Assembly: GCF_001613125.1 (NCBI RefSeq)
Contig: NZ_BDBT01000002.1
Coordinates: forward strand, 1 to 64,000
Length of the DNA: 64,000 nt
Reading direction: 5' to 3'
DNA from: Nocardia shimofusensis NBRC 100134
GTDB taxonomy: Bacteria; Actinomycetota; Actinomycetes; Mycobacteriales; Mycobacteriaceae
The translations under genes were made by a program, and so were the position numbers. Below are positions 28,369 through 35,901 of the stretch, piece by piece (within the stretch, counting starts at the first letter, position 1; the number at the start of each line of letters is the position of its first letter). Below the pieces are notes generated by a model. That model did not search any database and was not told where the DNA came from. It saw only the letters and a list, made by a program, of their open reading frames with translations.

Positions 28369-28491
28369 ATGGAGATACTCGTGATCGTCGGAATCGCCGT
28401 GCTGGTGGGTGCGGTGATCCTGTCCCGCAAGGCCAAGGGCCGCGGCAGCGAGCCGGGGACCCCGGAGGTTCCCGGCAACGACGGGAAGTGA
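28369..28491 (+). CDS. 40-aa single-span membrane protein
   Basis: ATG at 28369 opens a 40-residue frame: a hydrophobic N-terminal span (MEILVIVGIAVLVGAVIL), then SRKAKGRG and an acidic/Pro tail. Its stop lies 3 bp before the next small membrane-protein gene, and the high-GC third-codon pattern holds through it, so the pair looks like a real two-gene unit. Function unknown. Confidence 0.55.
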   Translation: MEILVIVGIAVLVGAVILSRKAKGRGSEPGTPEVPGNDGK

Positions 28492-28494
28492 GTC

Positions 28495-28722
28495 ATGTCG
28501 ATGGATCCTGATCCGGACCGCACGCCCGACCTCGAACCCGGCGGCGGCGTCCGCCCGGGCTCGACCCCGCCGGACACTCCGCAGACCTCGGGGCTGTCCG
28601 CGCCGGAGCCGCGCACCAGCAACAATTTCCCCCCGACCGGCGTCGGCGCGGTCGCGCTGATCGTCATCCTGGCCGTGGTGTTCCTGGTCGTCGCCATCGG
28701 CATCATCGTCACGATCATCTGA
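28495..28722 (+). CDS. DUF6480-like small membrane protein
   Basis: A 75-residue protein whose head DPDPDRTPDLEPGGGVRPG and C-terminal single span (ALIVILAVVFLVVAIGIIVTI) match the pattern of the actinobacterial DUF6480 family: a Pro/Gly-rich cytoplasmic segment ahead of a tail anchor. It follows the 40-residue membrane protein by three bases, so the two are co-transcribed. A terminator hairpin follows at 28752. Confidence 0.7.
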   Translation: MSMDPDPDRTPDLEPGGGVRPGSTPPDTPQTSGLSAPEPRTSNNFPPTGVGAVALIVILAVVFLVVAIGIIVTII

Positions 28723-28751
28723 CCCGCCGGGCGCTCGGCGTCCCACCAGAC

Positions 28752-28778
28752 GGTGGCCGATCCGATGGATCGGCCACC
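28752..28778. terminator. terminator after the small membrane-protein pair
   Basis: GGTGGCCGATCC and GGATCGGCCACC form a perfect 12-bp stem around GAT. Confidence 0.8.
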
Positions 28779-28806
28779 CCGAGGCGTGTCCGCATTCCCG
28801 CCCGTC

Positions 28807-28821
28807 TAAGATACAACTTGT
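28807..28821 (+). promoter_or_regulatory. leaderless promoter and GntR-type operator
   Basis: TAAGAT (28807-28812) acts as a -10 box ending seven bases before the GTG at 28820. The palindrome ACAACTTGT (28813-28821) overlaps the start, and GTCTAAGA is repeated on both sides (28804 and 28822). A FadR/GntR-type dimer could bind here, so autoregulation is likely. Confidence 0.5.
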
Positions 28822-29461
28822 GTCTAAGACGTATTCATCGGCTGAATCGGCCTACCGGGCGGTCAAGGAGCGCATTCTCTCCGGCGGCCTGACCGGCGGC
28901 GAGTTGATCAGCGAGGGCGAGATCGCCGCCGAGCTGGGCACCTCGCGCACCCCGGTCCGCGAGGCCTTCCTGCGCCTCGAGACCGAGGGGTGGATGAAGC
29001 TCTACCCCAAGCGCGGCGCACTCGTGGTACCGGTTCCGCCCGACGAGGCCGAGCACGTCGCCCACGCCCGCTACGTCGTGGAGACCGCCGCCGTACGCGC
29101 CGTCACCTCGGGCGATCCCGCCGCGCTGACCGCGGAGCTCACCGCCAATATCGTCAGGCAGCGCGAGCTGGCCGAGGCGGGCGATCTGGAAGCCTTCGCC
29201 CTGGCCGACACCGACTTCCATCGCGGTTACGTCGTCGCGGGCGGCAATCCCCTGCTCACCGACTTCTACGATTCGCTGCGTGAGCGCCAGCGCCGGATGA
29301 ACAGCCTCGCGCTGCGCCGCGGACCGCTCGACATCGCGCAGATCATCGACCAGCACGTCCACCTCGCCGGCCTCATCGCCGATCGCGACGCGGACGGTTT
29401 CGCCACCGCGCTCGTCGAGCACTTCGCCGGCGTGCACCAACTGGAGCTACGGGGCCTGTGA
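28820..29461 (+). CDS. GntR-family regulator with FCD domain
   Basis: A 213-residue regulator: an N-terminal winged helix (ISEGEIAAELGTSRTPVREAFLRLE) and a C-terminal FCD helical bundle with metal or ligand-binding His residues (DTDFHRGYV; IDQHVHLAGLIADRD; LVEHF). The GTG start lacks a ribosome site and follows a -10 box directly, so the mRNA is probably leaderless. The MFS gene overlaps its stop, so it likely controls that exporter together with itself in response to a carboxylate-type ligand. Confidence 0.88.
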   Translation: MSKTYSSAESAYRAVKERILSGGLTGGELISEGEIAAELGTSRTPVREAFLRLETEGWMKLYPKRGALVVPVPPDEAEHVAHARYVVETAAVRAVTSGDPAALTAELTANIVRQRELAEAGDLEAFALADTDFHRGYVVAGGNPLLTDFYDSLRERQRRMNSLALRRGPLDIAQIIDQHVHLAGLIADRDADGFATALVEHFAGVHQLELRGL

Positions 29462-30678
29462 TGACGGTGACGACACAGGCGGCGACAACTCGCGAACCCA
29501 CCCGCTACGCCGCTCCCCAGGCCCACCGGCGGGCCTGGTGGGGCGTGGCCGCCGCCGTCTTCGCGATCGCGTGGGGCGGCAACGAATTCACCCCGCTGCT
29601 GGTCATGTACAAGAACGACGGCCTGCCCGGCACCGCCGTCGACCTGCTGCTGTTCTACTACGTGCTCGGCATCGTGCCCGCGTTGCTGATCGGCGGCCCG
29701 CTCTCGGACCGCTTCGGCAGGCGCACCCTGCTGCTGCCCGCCCCGCTGATCGCGGCGACCGGTTCGCTGCTGCTGGCCTGCGGCGGCGATTCGGTGGCGC
29801 TGCTCGCGGCGGGGCGGGTGCTCTCCGGAGTGGCGCTGGGTCTGGCCATGGCCGTCGGCGGCAGCTGGCTGAAGGAACTGTCCCCGCCGGGGCGCGGGCC
29901 TCGCCGCTCCGCGATGAGTTTGACCGGCGGCTTCGCCGTCGGCGCCGGGGTGGCGGGTGTGCTCGCGCAGTGGGGTCCGCTGCCGGACGTGCTGCCCTAC
30001 CTGGTCAATGTGACGCTCTGCCTGGGCGCGGCCGCCTGGATCGCCGACGCCCCGGAGACCGTGGCGAGGCAGCACGGCCGGGACGGCCTCCTGTCGGAGT
30101 TGAAGATTTCCGGCCTGCGTGAGCCGCGCTTCCGGCAGATCGTGCTGCCGACCGCGGTGTGGGTGTTCGCGTGCAGCGCCACCGCCTACGCGGTGCTGCC
30201 GAGCCTGATGGCCGAGCAGGTCCCGGGCGCGCCGATCGCCTTCTCCGCTCTGCTCACCGTCGTCACGCTGGGGTGCGGCTTCGCCATCCAGTCGGCGGCC
30301 AGGCGCATCGACCGGCCCGGCACCGCCCGCGCCTCGGTGGTCGGCCTGCTCCTGGTGACCGGCGGTCTGCTCCTGGCCGCGTTCACCTTCGGCACGCTCA
30401 CCCTCTGGGCGGCGATCCTCACCACGGTCGTGCTCGGCGCCGCCTACGGCATCACGCTGGTCGCGGGCCTGCTGGAGGTCGATCGGATGGCCGGTCCGCG
30501 CGATCTGGCCGGCCTCACCGCGGTCTTCTACTCTCTGGCCTACCTCGGCTTCGGCCTGCCCGCCCTGCTGTCGTATCTGAGCGAGCGCTTCGGCCTCGGC
30601 TACCCGGTCATGTACCTCGGGCTGGCGGGCCTCGCCGCTTGCGGTCTGCCCGTCCTGCTGCGCAACTACCGGAACTGA
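29461..30678 (+). CDS. MFS transporter
   Basis: A 405-residue major facilitator with 12 predicted spans. The motif-A loop GGPLSDRFGRRTLL lies between spans 2 and 3, and AGRVLSGVALGLAMAVGG follows. The ATG at 29461 overlaps the regulator stop (TGATG); the GTG at 29458 would overlap by four bases. Translation is therefore coupled to the GntR gene. Substrate unknown; an efflux pump for small organic molecules is the usual role of such regulator-transporter pairs. Confidence 0.88.
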   Translation: MTVTTQAATTREPTRYAAPQAHRRAWWGVAAAVFAIAWGGNEFTPLLVMYKNDGLPGTAVDLLLFYYVLGIVPALLIGGPLSDRFGRRTLLLPAPLIAATGSLLLACGGDSVALLAAGRVLSGVALGLAMAVGGSWLKELSPPGRGPRRSAMSLTGGFAVGAGVAGVLAQWGPLPDVLPYLVNVTLCLGAAAWIADAPETVARQHGRDGLLSELKISGLREPRFRQIVLPTAVWVFACSATAYAVLPSLMAEQVPGAPIAFSALLTVVTLGCGFAIQSAARRIDRPGTARASVVGLLLVTGGLLLAAFTFGTLTLWAAILTTVVLGAAYGITLVAGLLEVDRMAGPRDLAGLTAVFYSLAYLGFGLPALLSYLSERFGLGYPVMYLGLAGLAACGLPVLLRNYRN

Positions 30679-30755
30679 ATCGTACTCGTGCGTAACATCG
30701 TCCGGAATCCCCCGATGTGATGGTGAAGCAACCGAACCGAGGGACAAAAGAACGC

Positions 30756-32084
30756 ATGCGATCATTCAAATCCATTGCGGCACTGGCTATCACGTGTACG
30801 GCTCTAGCGCTAGCCACTATTTCCATGGGCGCGGTCACCGGCCCGGCGCCCGCCGCCGCCGACAGCCTGAAGCACTGCGCTCCGCCACAAGGCCGGGAGT
30901 TCGAGTCCGCCACACCGGAAGAGGTCGGCATCGACTCGGCCGCCTTGGCGCAGGCGATGTTCGCCATCGACAACCCGACCCGGTTGAACATCAAGCTCTT
31001 CCGCAACAACTGCCTGATCGCGACCGGCGCGGGCAACGACCGTTCCGCCGACCTGCCGTGGAATCTGTGGAGCGCCACCAAGAGCGTGCTCTCGCTGGTC
31101 GCGGGCATCGCGATCGACCAGGGCAAGCTCGGTCTGGACACCCCGATCGGCGCCTACCTGCCCGAGGGTCTCGGCAGCGCCGAACACCGGGCGATCCTGG
31201 TGCGCAACATGCTCACCGAGTCCACCGGGATGGATGTCGCGGTCCTCTCCGAGGGCATCACCGGCATCGCCGGCCTGGACTCCAATGTGGTCGCCCAAGC
31301 GCTGGGCACCCCGGTCGTGCACGAGCAGGGCACCACCTACGGCTACAGCCAGCGCGGCGTCGACCTGCTCGCCTACGTCGTCTCCCGAGCGGTCGGGGAA
31401 GACCTGCAGACCTTCGCCCAGCGGGAACTGTTCGACCCGCTGGGCATCGATCCCTCCACCTACCACTGGGCCCGTGACCGCAGCGGCAACACCTACGGCC
31501 ATGCCCACCTGCTGATGTCCCCCGACGACTTCGCCAAGATCGGTCTGCTGGTGGCCGACCGGGGCCGGTGGGGCGACCGGCGGATCGTCTCGTCGGAGTA
31601 CCTGACCGCGGCGGCCCAGCCCTCACCGTCGTTGAGCTGCTGGGGCTTCCTGTTCGTGGTCAACGGCGAGAAGTGCGAGACGGAGTTCGCCGGTCTCCCC
31701 AAGGACTCGCTGAAGATGTCGGGAATGCTGCGCCAGGACAACTTCATCGTCCCCAGCCTCGGCATGGTGCTGAGCTGGACCGGCGTCACCGTTCCCGGCA
31801 GCGCGGTCACCTACCCGTACGATTCGCTGCGCGCCCTCACCGCCGCCTTCCGCGATCCGGTGCTGCCCGATCCCGGCGAGTACGTTCCCGGGCCCGACGT
31901 CAGCCTGTTGGACCCGGACATGACCGACCCGACCGCCACCTTCGCCGCCCTCGGTCTGGGCCCCTATGCCTACCCCGGCTGCGACCCCGTGGTCTGCCTC
32001 GGCAAGCCGCTCCCCCCGCCGTTCGACGACTGGCCGAGCGGCTGCGTGATCCTCGGCTGCTTCACCCCGCGCCCGAACGGCTGA
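30756..32084 (+). CDS. secreted beta-lactamase-family serine hydrolase
   Basis: A 442-residue protein with a Sec signal peptide (MRSFKSIAALAITCTALALA, Ala-rich cleavage near residue 35) and a serine beta-lactamase/penicillin-binding fold. The SxxK nucleophile motif is SATKS, and YGYSQRG gives the second Tyr motif. A Pro/Cys-rich tail of ~70 residues with four Cys follows the catalytic domain and may be disulphide-bonded. The ATG at 30756 gives a proper signal peptide; upstream in-frame starts do not. Likely an esterase, D-aminopeptidase or carboxypeptidase; substrate unknown. Confidence 0.82.
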   Translation: MRSFKSIAALAITCTALALATISMGAVTGPAPAAADSLKHCAPPQGREFESATPEEVGIDSAALAQAMFAIDNPTRLNIKLFRNNCLIATGAGNDRSADLPWNLWSATKSVLSLVAGIAIDQGKLGLDTPIGAYLPEGLGSAEHRAILVRNMLTESTGMDVAVLSEGITGIAGLDSNVVAQALGTPVVHEQGTTYGYSQRGVDLLAYVVSRAVGEDLQTFAQRELFDPLGIDPSTYHWARDRSGNTYGHAHLLMSPDDFAKIGLLVADRGRWGDRRIVSSEYLTAAAQPSPSLSCWGFLFVVNGEKCETEFAGLPKDSLKMSGMLRQDNFIVPSLGMVLSWTGVTVPGSAVTYPYDSLRALTAAFRDPVLPDPGEYVPGPDVSLLDPDMTDPTATFAALGLGPYAYPGCDPVVCLGKPLPPPFDDWPSGCVILGCFTPRPNG

Positions 32085-32100
32085 GCCGGAGCCCGAGCTC

Positions 32101-33354
32101 TCAGAGGTCGAACACCCGATCGGCCGGGGGCAGCGGAGCCAGTCGCGCGGAGATCAGCGCGACCAACCGCCCCGGCCGATCCCCGTCGATCCTGGCCTTC
32201 CCACTGGTCAGGAAGGCACCCGAGAGACCGCGCGCCGGATCGGCCCAGCCGTACTGGGTGGTCAGGCCGCTGCGCCCGAAATGCGCCTCGGTGTCGCGAC
32301 CGAACTTCGACCGCTTCGCGCCGAGCTCGTATCCCGCGCACGACACCCGCCCCGCCACTCCCGGCAGCCGGGGCGCGGGGCGCACCGCCGCCCTGAGCGC
32401 ATCCGGCGACAGCATGCGCACGCCGTCGAGTTCGCCTCCGCGCGCGAGGATTTCGTAGAACCGCGACAGCTCCTCGGCCGTGGTGACCAGATTGCCCGAG
32501 GGCAGCTCCGCGGTCAGGAAACCGCGCAGTTTCTCCCCCGTCACCCGCCCGTCCATGCCCCCGCCGAGCGCTTTACGCGCCAGGAACGACGACACTCTCG
32601 TCGCGGGCGGCCCCGTCTTCACACTCGGTACCACCGCGCGCACATCCTCGGCCGCGACCCCGAAGTTGTTCCACCGGAAGCCCAACGGGCCGAGCACCCG
32701 CTCGGCCAGATGCTCCCGCATCCGCTTGCCGGTGGCCGCGCGCACCACCGCCCGCTGGATCAACCCGCTGGTCAGCGCGTGATACACCCGGAACCGCCCC
32801 GGCGGCCAGCTCGGCTTCAGATCCACCAGCCCCCGGAGCGCCAGTTCCTCGTCCACGACCAGTTCCGACCCCCGATACGGCGGCGTCACGAACGGAATCC
32901 CGGCCGAATGCGACAGCACGTCACCGATGGTGATGCGCCCCTTGCCATTCGCGTGGAACCCCGGGATGTAGTCCGCCACCGGGTCCGTGGCCGCGAACGC
33001 CCCGTCCTCGATCAGCATCGCCGTGACCGCCGCCGCCACCCCCTTGGCGGTCGAGAACCCGCAGAACGGCGACCGGGTCGTGACCGGCACCTTCTCGGCC
33101 TCGGGCCCGTCCTTCGGGGCATTCCCCCGCTCGTGCCCGATCGCCCGGTTCAGCACGATCCTGCCGTTGCGTCGCAGACACACCTGGATCGCCGGCGAGG
33201 TCCCCATCCGATACCAGTCCTGCACGAAGGCCCACACCGCGTCCACATCGGCCCGGCGCAGCCCGGCCTCGGCAGGGTCGTCCTCGTGACCGATACAGGT
33301 CACGGAGTCGAGGTCGTCGGCGATCGGCACCAGCGCGGGGGCGTCTGCACTCAT
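32101..33354 (-). CDS. cytosolic beta-lactamase-fold esterase
   Basis: A 417-residue serine hydrolase of the class C beta-lactamase/EstB type: SxxK is FSTAKGV, the Tyr motif is YHALTSG, and a C-terminal HFGRSGLTTQYGW carries the third conserved segment. No signal peptide is present, unlike the convergent neighbour. The ATG at 33354 is chosen because it begins the family-like sequence (MSADAPALVPIADD); the frame above it, to 33750, overlaps the divergent oxidoreductase gene and is low-complexity. Similar Lip-type esterases in mycobacteria hydrolyse short acyl esters. Confidence 0.85.
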   Translation of the reverse strand: MSADAPALVPIADDLDSVTCIGHEDDPAEAGLRRADVDAVWAFVQDWYRMGTSPAIQVCLRRNGRIVLNRAIGHERGNAPKDGPEAEKVPVTTRSPFCGFSTAKGVAAAVTAMLIEDGAFAATDPVADYIPGFHANGKGRITIGDVLSHSAGIPFVTPPYRGSELVVDEELALRGLVDLKPSWPPGRFRVYHALTSGLIQRAVVRAATGKRMREHLAERVLGPLGFRWNNFGVAAEDVRAVVPSVKTGPPATRVSSFLARKALGGGMDGRVTGEKLRGFLTAELPSGNLVTTAEELSRFYEILARGGELDGVRMLSPDALRAAVRPAPRLPGVAGRVSCAGYELGAKRSKFGRDTEAHFGRSGLTTQYGWADPARGLSGAFLTSGKARIDGDRPGRLVALISARLAPLPPADRVFDL

Positions 33355-33444
33355 TTCCGCCAGGATAGTCACGTATCGACCCACCGTGTTCGCTCTCAGC
33401 GTTGACCTCTCGACGCCGTGACCAGGATGCGACAGGATCGTCTC

Positions 33445-33870
33445 ATGCCCAGCGACCGCGTCCTCAAGATGCAGAACACCCTGCACCGTGCCCTGCTGAA
33501 GCTCACCGGAGGAAGGGTCGGCCGCAGCATGGCCGGCATGCCTACCCTCGAACTCACCACCATCGGCCGCAAGTCCGGCCGCCCCCACAGCGTCCTGCTG
33601 ACCGCCCCCGTCGTCGACGGCGACACCCTCGTGGTCGTGGCCTCCCGCGGCGGCGACCCGATCCACCCCGCCTGGTTCCTCAACCTCCGCGACAACCCGA
33701 CCGTCGAAGTGTCGGTCCAGCAGGGACCGCGCAAGACGATGACCGCCCACATCGCGACCCCGGAAGAACGCGCCGAACTCTGGCCCAGGGTTGTGTCCGC
33801 CTCCGATTTCTACGCCGGTTACCAGCGCAAGACCACCCGCGAGATCCCCCTGGTGCTCCTGAAGCCCTGA
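33445..33870 (+). CDS. deazaflavin (F420)-dependent nitroreductase family protein
   Basis: A 141-residue split-barrel protein of the Ddn/Rv3547 family: MPTLELTTIGRKSGRPHSVLL, VVASRGGDPIHPAWFLNL and the C-terminal YQRKTTREIPLVLL are family signatures, with the Lys/Ser segment that binds F420. Such proteins reduce quinones or nitro compounds with F420H2 in actinobacteria. The ATG at 33445 is preferred (AGGA upstream); the GTG at 33418 adds a basic head. It is divergent from the esterase. Confidence 0.85.
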   Translation: MPSDRVLKMQNTLHRALLKLTGGRVGRSMAGMPTLELTTIGRKSGRPHSVLLTAPVVDGDTLVVVASRGGDPIHPAWFLNLRDNPTVEVSVQQGPRKTMTAHIATPEERAELWPRVVSASDFYAGYQRKTTREIPLVLLKP

Positions 33871-34009
33871 ATGTCCTCGACCGGCTCGCGCCTGGGAATC
33901 GCTTCGCTACAGCGGCGTCGAAGTGAAAGGCTCGTCGGGTTCGCATTTTGCCTAGAGCACCACGGGCACATCACGCGGAGTCCCCGACCCAGGCGGCGCC
34001 CGCAGGGCG

Positions 34010-35200
34010 TCAGATCTTGACGTTGGCCCACTTGGCGAAACTCGCCAAGGCGTCGGTTCCCCGGCGCGTGTGAGCGAGCACGCGCACGGTCTCGTGGACC
34101 TGGGGATGGTTGCGAGTCAGGTCAGGCGCGACCTTGCGGGCTTCGGCCAGGCTCGAAAGCGCGCGGTGTTTATCGCCGTGGAGCAGCCACGCGCGAGAAA
34201 CGTCTATCCAGTGGTGGCCGGCGCGCGACGGAGTGACCGATGCCGGCAGCCGAATCCGCTCGGCACGGGCAACCGCGGTGGCGCCGTCGGAGAGTTCGAC
34301 CGGGACCGCCACGGCGTGAATCGCGACGTTCGGCAACTGGAACTGTGTGTCGTAGTCCTCGAATCCTGCGGGCGCGGTGATCGCCTCACCGATTCGGCGC
34401 GCTTCTCGTAGGTGCTCGTCGGCGGTATCGCCATCGAGAGCGCGAGCGGACAGGATCGCCCCACGCAGGTGCAGCGCACCCCGTACTGCGAGCAGCCCCG
34501 GCGTGGTGGACAGGTGCTCGCTCGAGTCGCGGGCGCGGTCGATGACACGCACACCGCTGGCGTAGGCGCCGGAGAACAGCAGGATCAGCGCGCGGTGATA
34601 CTCCGCTGCGATCGGCCAGACCGGATCGCCGCTGCGTTCGGCTGCCCAGACACACCGCTCGGCGGCCAGTCCGGCAAGGTCGAGGTAGCCGTAGCGGTAG
34701 GCCATCGACGAGGCACGGTTGTAGGCGCGGGCGAGCGTGGCGTGGATCCGCTCGAGTCGCTGCCCGGGCTGTTCGTCGGCGGCCAGGACGTGTAGCCCGT
34801 GAATCACATCGGGCAGCTCGGCGGTCAGGTCGCCGTATCGTGCCCGGCGCATCGCTTCGACCACTCGCTCGAGCGCGGCGCTGAGCTCCTCGAGCGAGCG
34901 CGGATCAATGATCGGTTCATCATCGAAAGCCAGCAACTTACGGCGCAGCTCGCGAATGGTGGCGTGCGCGGCAGCGTCGTCGCGGGCCGAGATGTAGGGC
35001 TGGCCCGTCAAGTCCTCGATGTTCACGCCGAGCGCGTGCGCGACGGCAGCCATGAACGCGGGTGATGCCGGGCGCGAGCCCTGCTCGACCTTGCGCAGCA
35101 GCGATAGCGACACGTTGGCCTTCAGCGCGAGCTGCGTTTGTGTCAGCCGCGCGAACTTGCGTGCCCTGGCAGTCCGATCCCCTATCCCGGCGTCGTCCAC
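34010..35200 (-). CDS. XRE regulator with TPR-like sensor domain, copy A
   Basis: A 396-residue protein: N-terminal XRE helix-turn-helix (GDRTARARKFARLTQTQLALKA; SLLRKVEQGSRPASPAF) and a long all-helical C-terminus with tetratricopeptide-like pairs (AGHHWIDVSRAWLLHGDKHRAL; final FAKWANVKI). This layout recalls peptide-sensing RRNPP-type and Streptomyces XRE-TPR regulators. The start is the GTG at 35200, aligned with copy B. It is divergent (81-bp gap) from two small genes, and the whole arrangement is repeated at 38106-39784. It ends with the same NVKI residues as copy B. It probably controls the small genes opposite it. Confidence 0.8.
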   Translation of the reverse strand: MDDAGIGDRTARARKFARLTQTQLALKANVSLSLLRKVEQGSRPASPAFMAAVAHALGVNIEDLTGQPYISARDDAAAHATIRELRRKLLAFDDEPIIDPRSLEELSAALERVVEAMRRARYGDLTAELPDVIHGLHVLAADEQPGQRLERIHATLARAYNRASSMAYRYGYLDLAGLAAERCVWAAERSGDPVWPIAAEYHRALILLFSGAYASGVRVIDRARDSSEHLSTTPGLLAVRGALHLRGAILSARALDGDTADEHLREARRIGEAITAPAGFEDYDTQFQLPNVAIHAVAVPVELSDGATAVARAERIRLPASVTPSRAGHHWIDVSRAWLLHGDKHRALSSLAEARKVAPDLTRNHPQVHETVRVLAHTRRGTDALASFAKWANVKI

Positions 35201-35281
35201 CCCTCCACGGTGACACACGCTGTGCCACTTCGCAGGAGCACCGAGCGACAGGGTTGAAACAACACCAGGAGAAGGCAGGGG

Positions 35282-35575
35282 ATGAACGCACTCGGATGGA
35301 TAGACCCGTGCTCGCCGACACCACAATGGGATACCGCGCAAATTCGCCGACTGGCACGCCGGTTGGGATACCCGCTCCAGTGGGCCGACCCCGCTTCCGC
35401 ACTCGGACTGGTCGAACAGGTCGAAGCGACCGGAGCCGAGGTCGTTCTGTTGTCGTCCTCGGCCCACATCGACGTCGTGACCTTGGACCGATTGATGTCG
35501 CGCGCCGACGTCGAATGCGCCGCGCCGCGAGCATCATTCGGCCGGTGGTCACCATTGAGCGGAATTCGCCGATGA
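35282..35575 (+). CDS. small cassette protein 1, copy A (97 aa)
   Basis: A 97-residue soluble alpha/beta protein (MNALGWIDPCSPTPQWDTAQ ... GYPLQWADP ... EVVLLSSSAHIDVVTLDRLM ... PRASFGRW). The alternating Val/Leu strand and helix pattern suggests half of a Rossmann- or resolvase-like fold, but I cannot name a family. Copy B differs at only two of the first 82 residues although ~20 synonymous changes have accumulated, so the protein is under strong selection. Its stop overlaps the start of the next gene (ATGA at 35572). The divergent neighbour is an XRE-TPR regulator. AGGAG lies 11 bases before the ATG. Confidence 0.75.
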   Translation: MNALGWIDPCSPTPQWDTAQIRRLARRLGYPLQWADPASALGLVEQVEATGAEVVLLSSSAHIDVVTLDRLMSRADVECAAPRASFGRWSPLSGIRR

Positions 35576-35664
35576 CCGGAACCGATCTCGGACTCGTGTT
35601 CGTGATCGCGCTCCCGCTCGCGGTCGTCCTGGCCATGATCTTCTGGCCGTCCGACTACAACTGA
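35572..35664 (+). CDS. 30-aa single-span membrane protein, copy A
   Basis: ATG at 35572 within ATGA, overlapping the previous stop by four bases. The product has 30 residues: a short polar head (MTGTDLG), one span (LVFVIALPLAVVLAMIF) and the tail WPSDYN. Copy B shares 26 of 30 residues. The strict coupling, conserved span and aromatic-charged tail indicate a translated membrane microprotein. Possible roles are membrane tether of protein 1, toxin-like peptide or signal; none is shown. Confidence 0.65.
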   Translation: MTGTDLGLVFVIALPLAVVLAMIFWPSDYN

Positions 35665-35887
35665 AGCCCGGCAGGCGGGTCACCTCGCCGTCGTACCTGC
35701 CGCCGCGCCTGACCTGCATCGCATCCATACATCTGCAGCCACGGGACCGACCAGCCGATCGCAACCGAGCCCCTCGCGCTCTCTGCGCCCTCCGAAGCTA
35801 CTCCGGAGGAATATGCCATTGGGGAGCAGCTGTCGGTTGGCGCAGCTATGTTGCTCTCACAGCAGTGATTTCGCTGCATCGGTCGAT

Positions 35888-35894
35888 GAGGAGG
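35888..35894 (+). promoter_or_regulatory. ribosome site fixing the DUF262-ATL start
   Basis: GAGGAGG ends one base before the ATG at 35896 (too close) but seven bases before the in-frame GTG at 35902, so initiation at 35902 is favoured. The preceding 220 bp hold no gene. Confidence 0.7.
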
Positions 35895-35901
35895 CATGTT
35901 C

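Larger units (their letters stand above)
35281..35664 (+). repeat. direct repeat A (small-gene pair)
   Basis: About 384 bp that match 39401-39784 in the same orientation at roughly 90% identity (23 differences in the first 249 coding bases). The copies lie 4120 bp apart. Recombination between them would delete the DUF262-ATL gene and regulator B. Confidence 0.85.

Noticed and set aside
33871-34009. Additional gene between the F420-family and XRE genes
   Set aside because: 139 bp with no open frame of credible composition; convergent 3' spacer.
35896-35901. ATG at 35896 as start of the DUF262-ATL gene
   Set aside because: The ribosome site is only one base away; GTG at 35902 has proper spacing and gives the usual family head.
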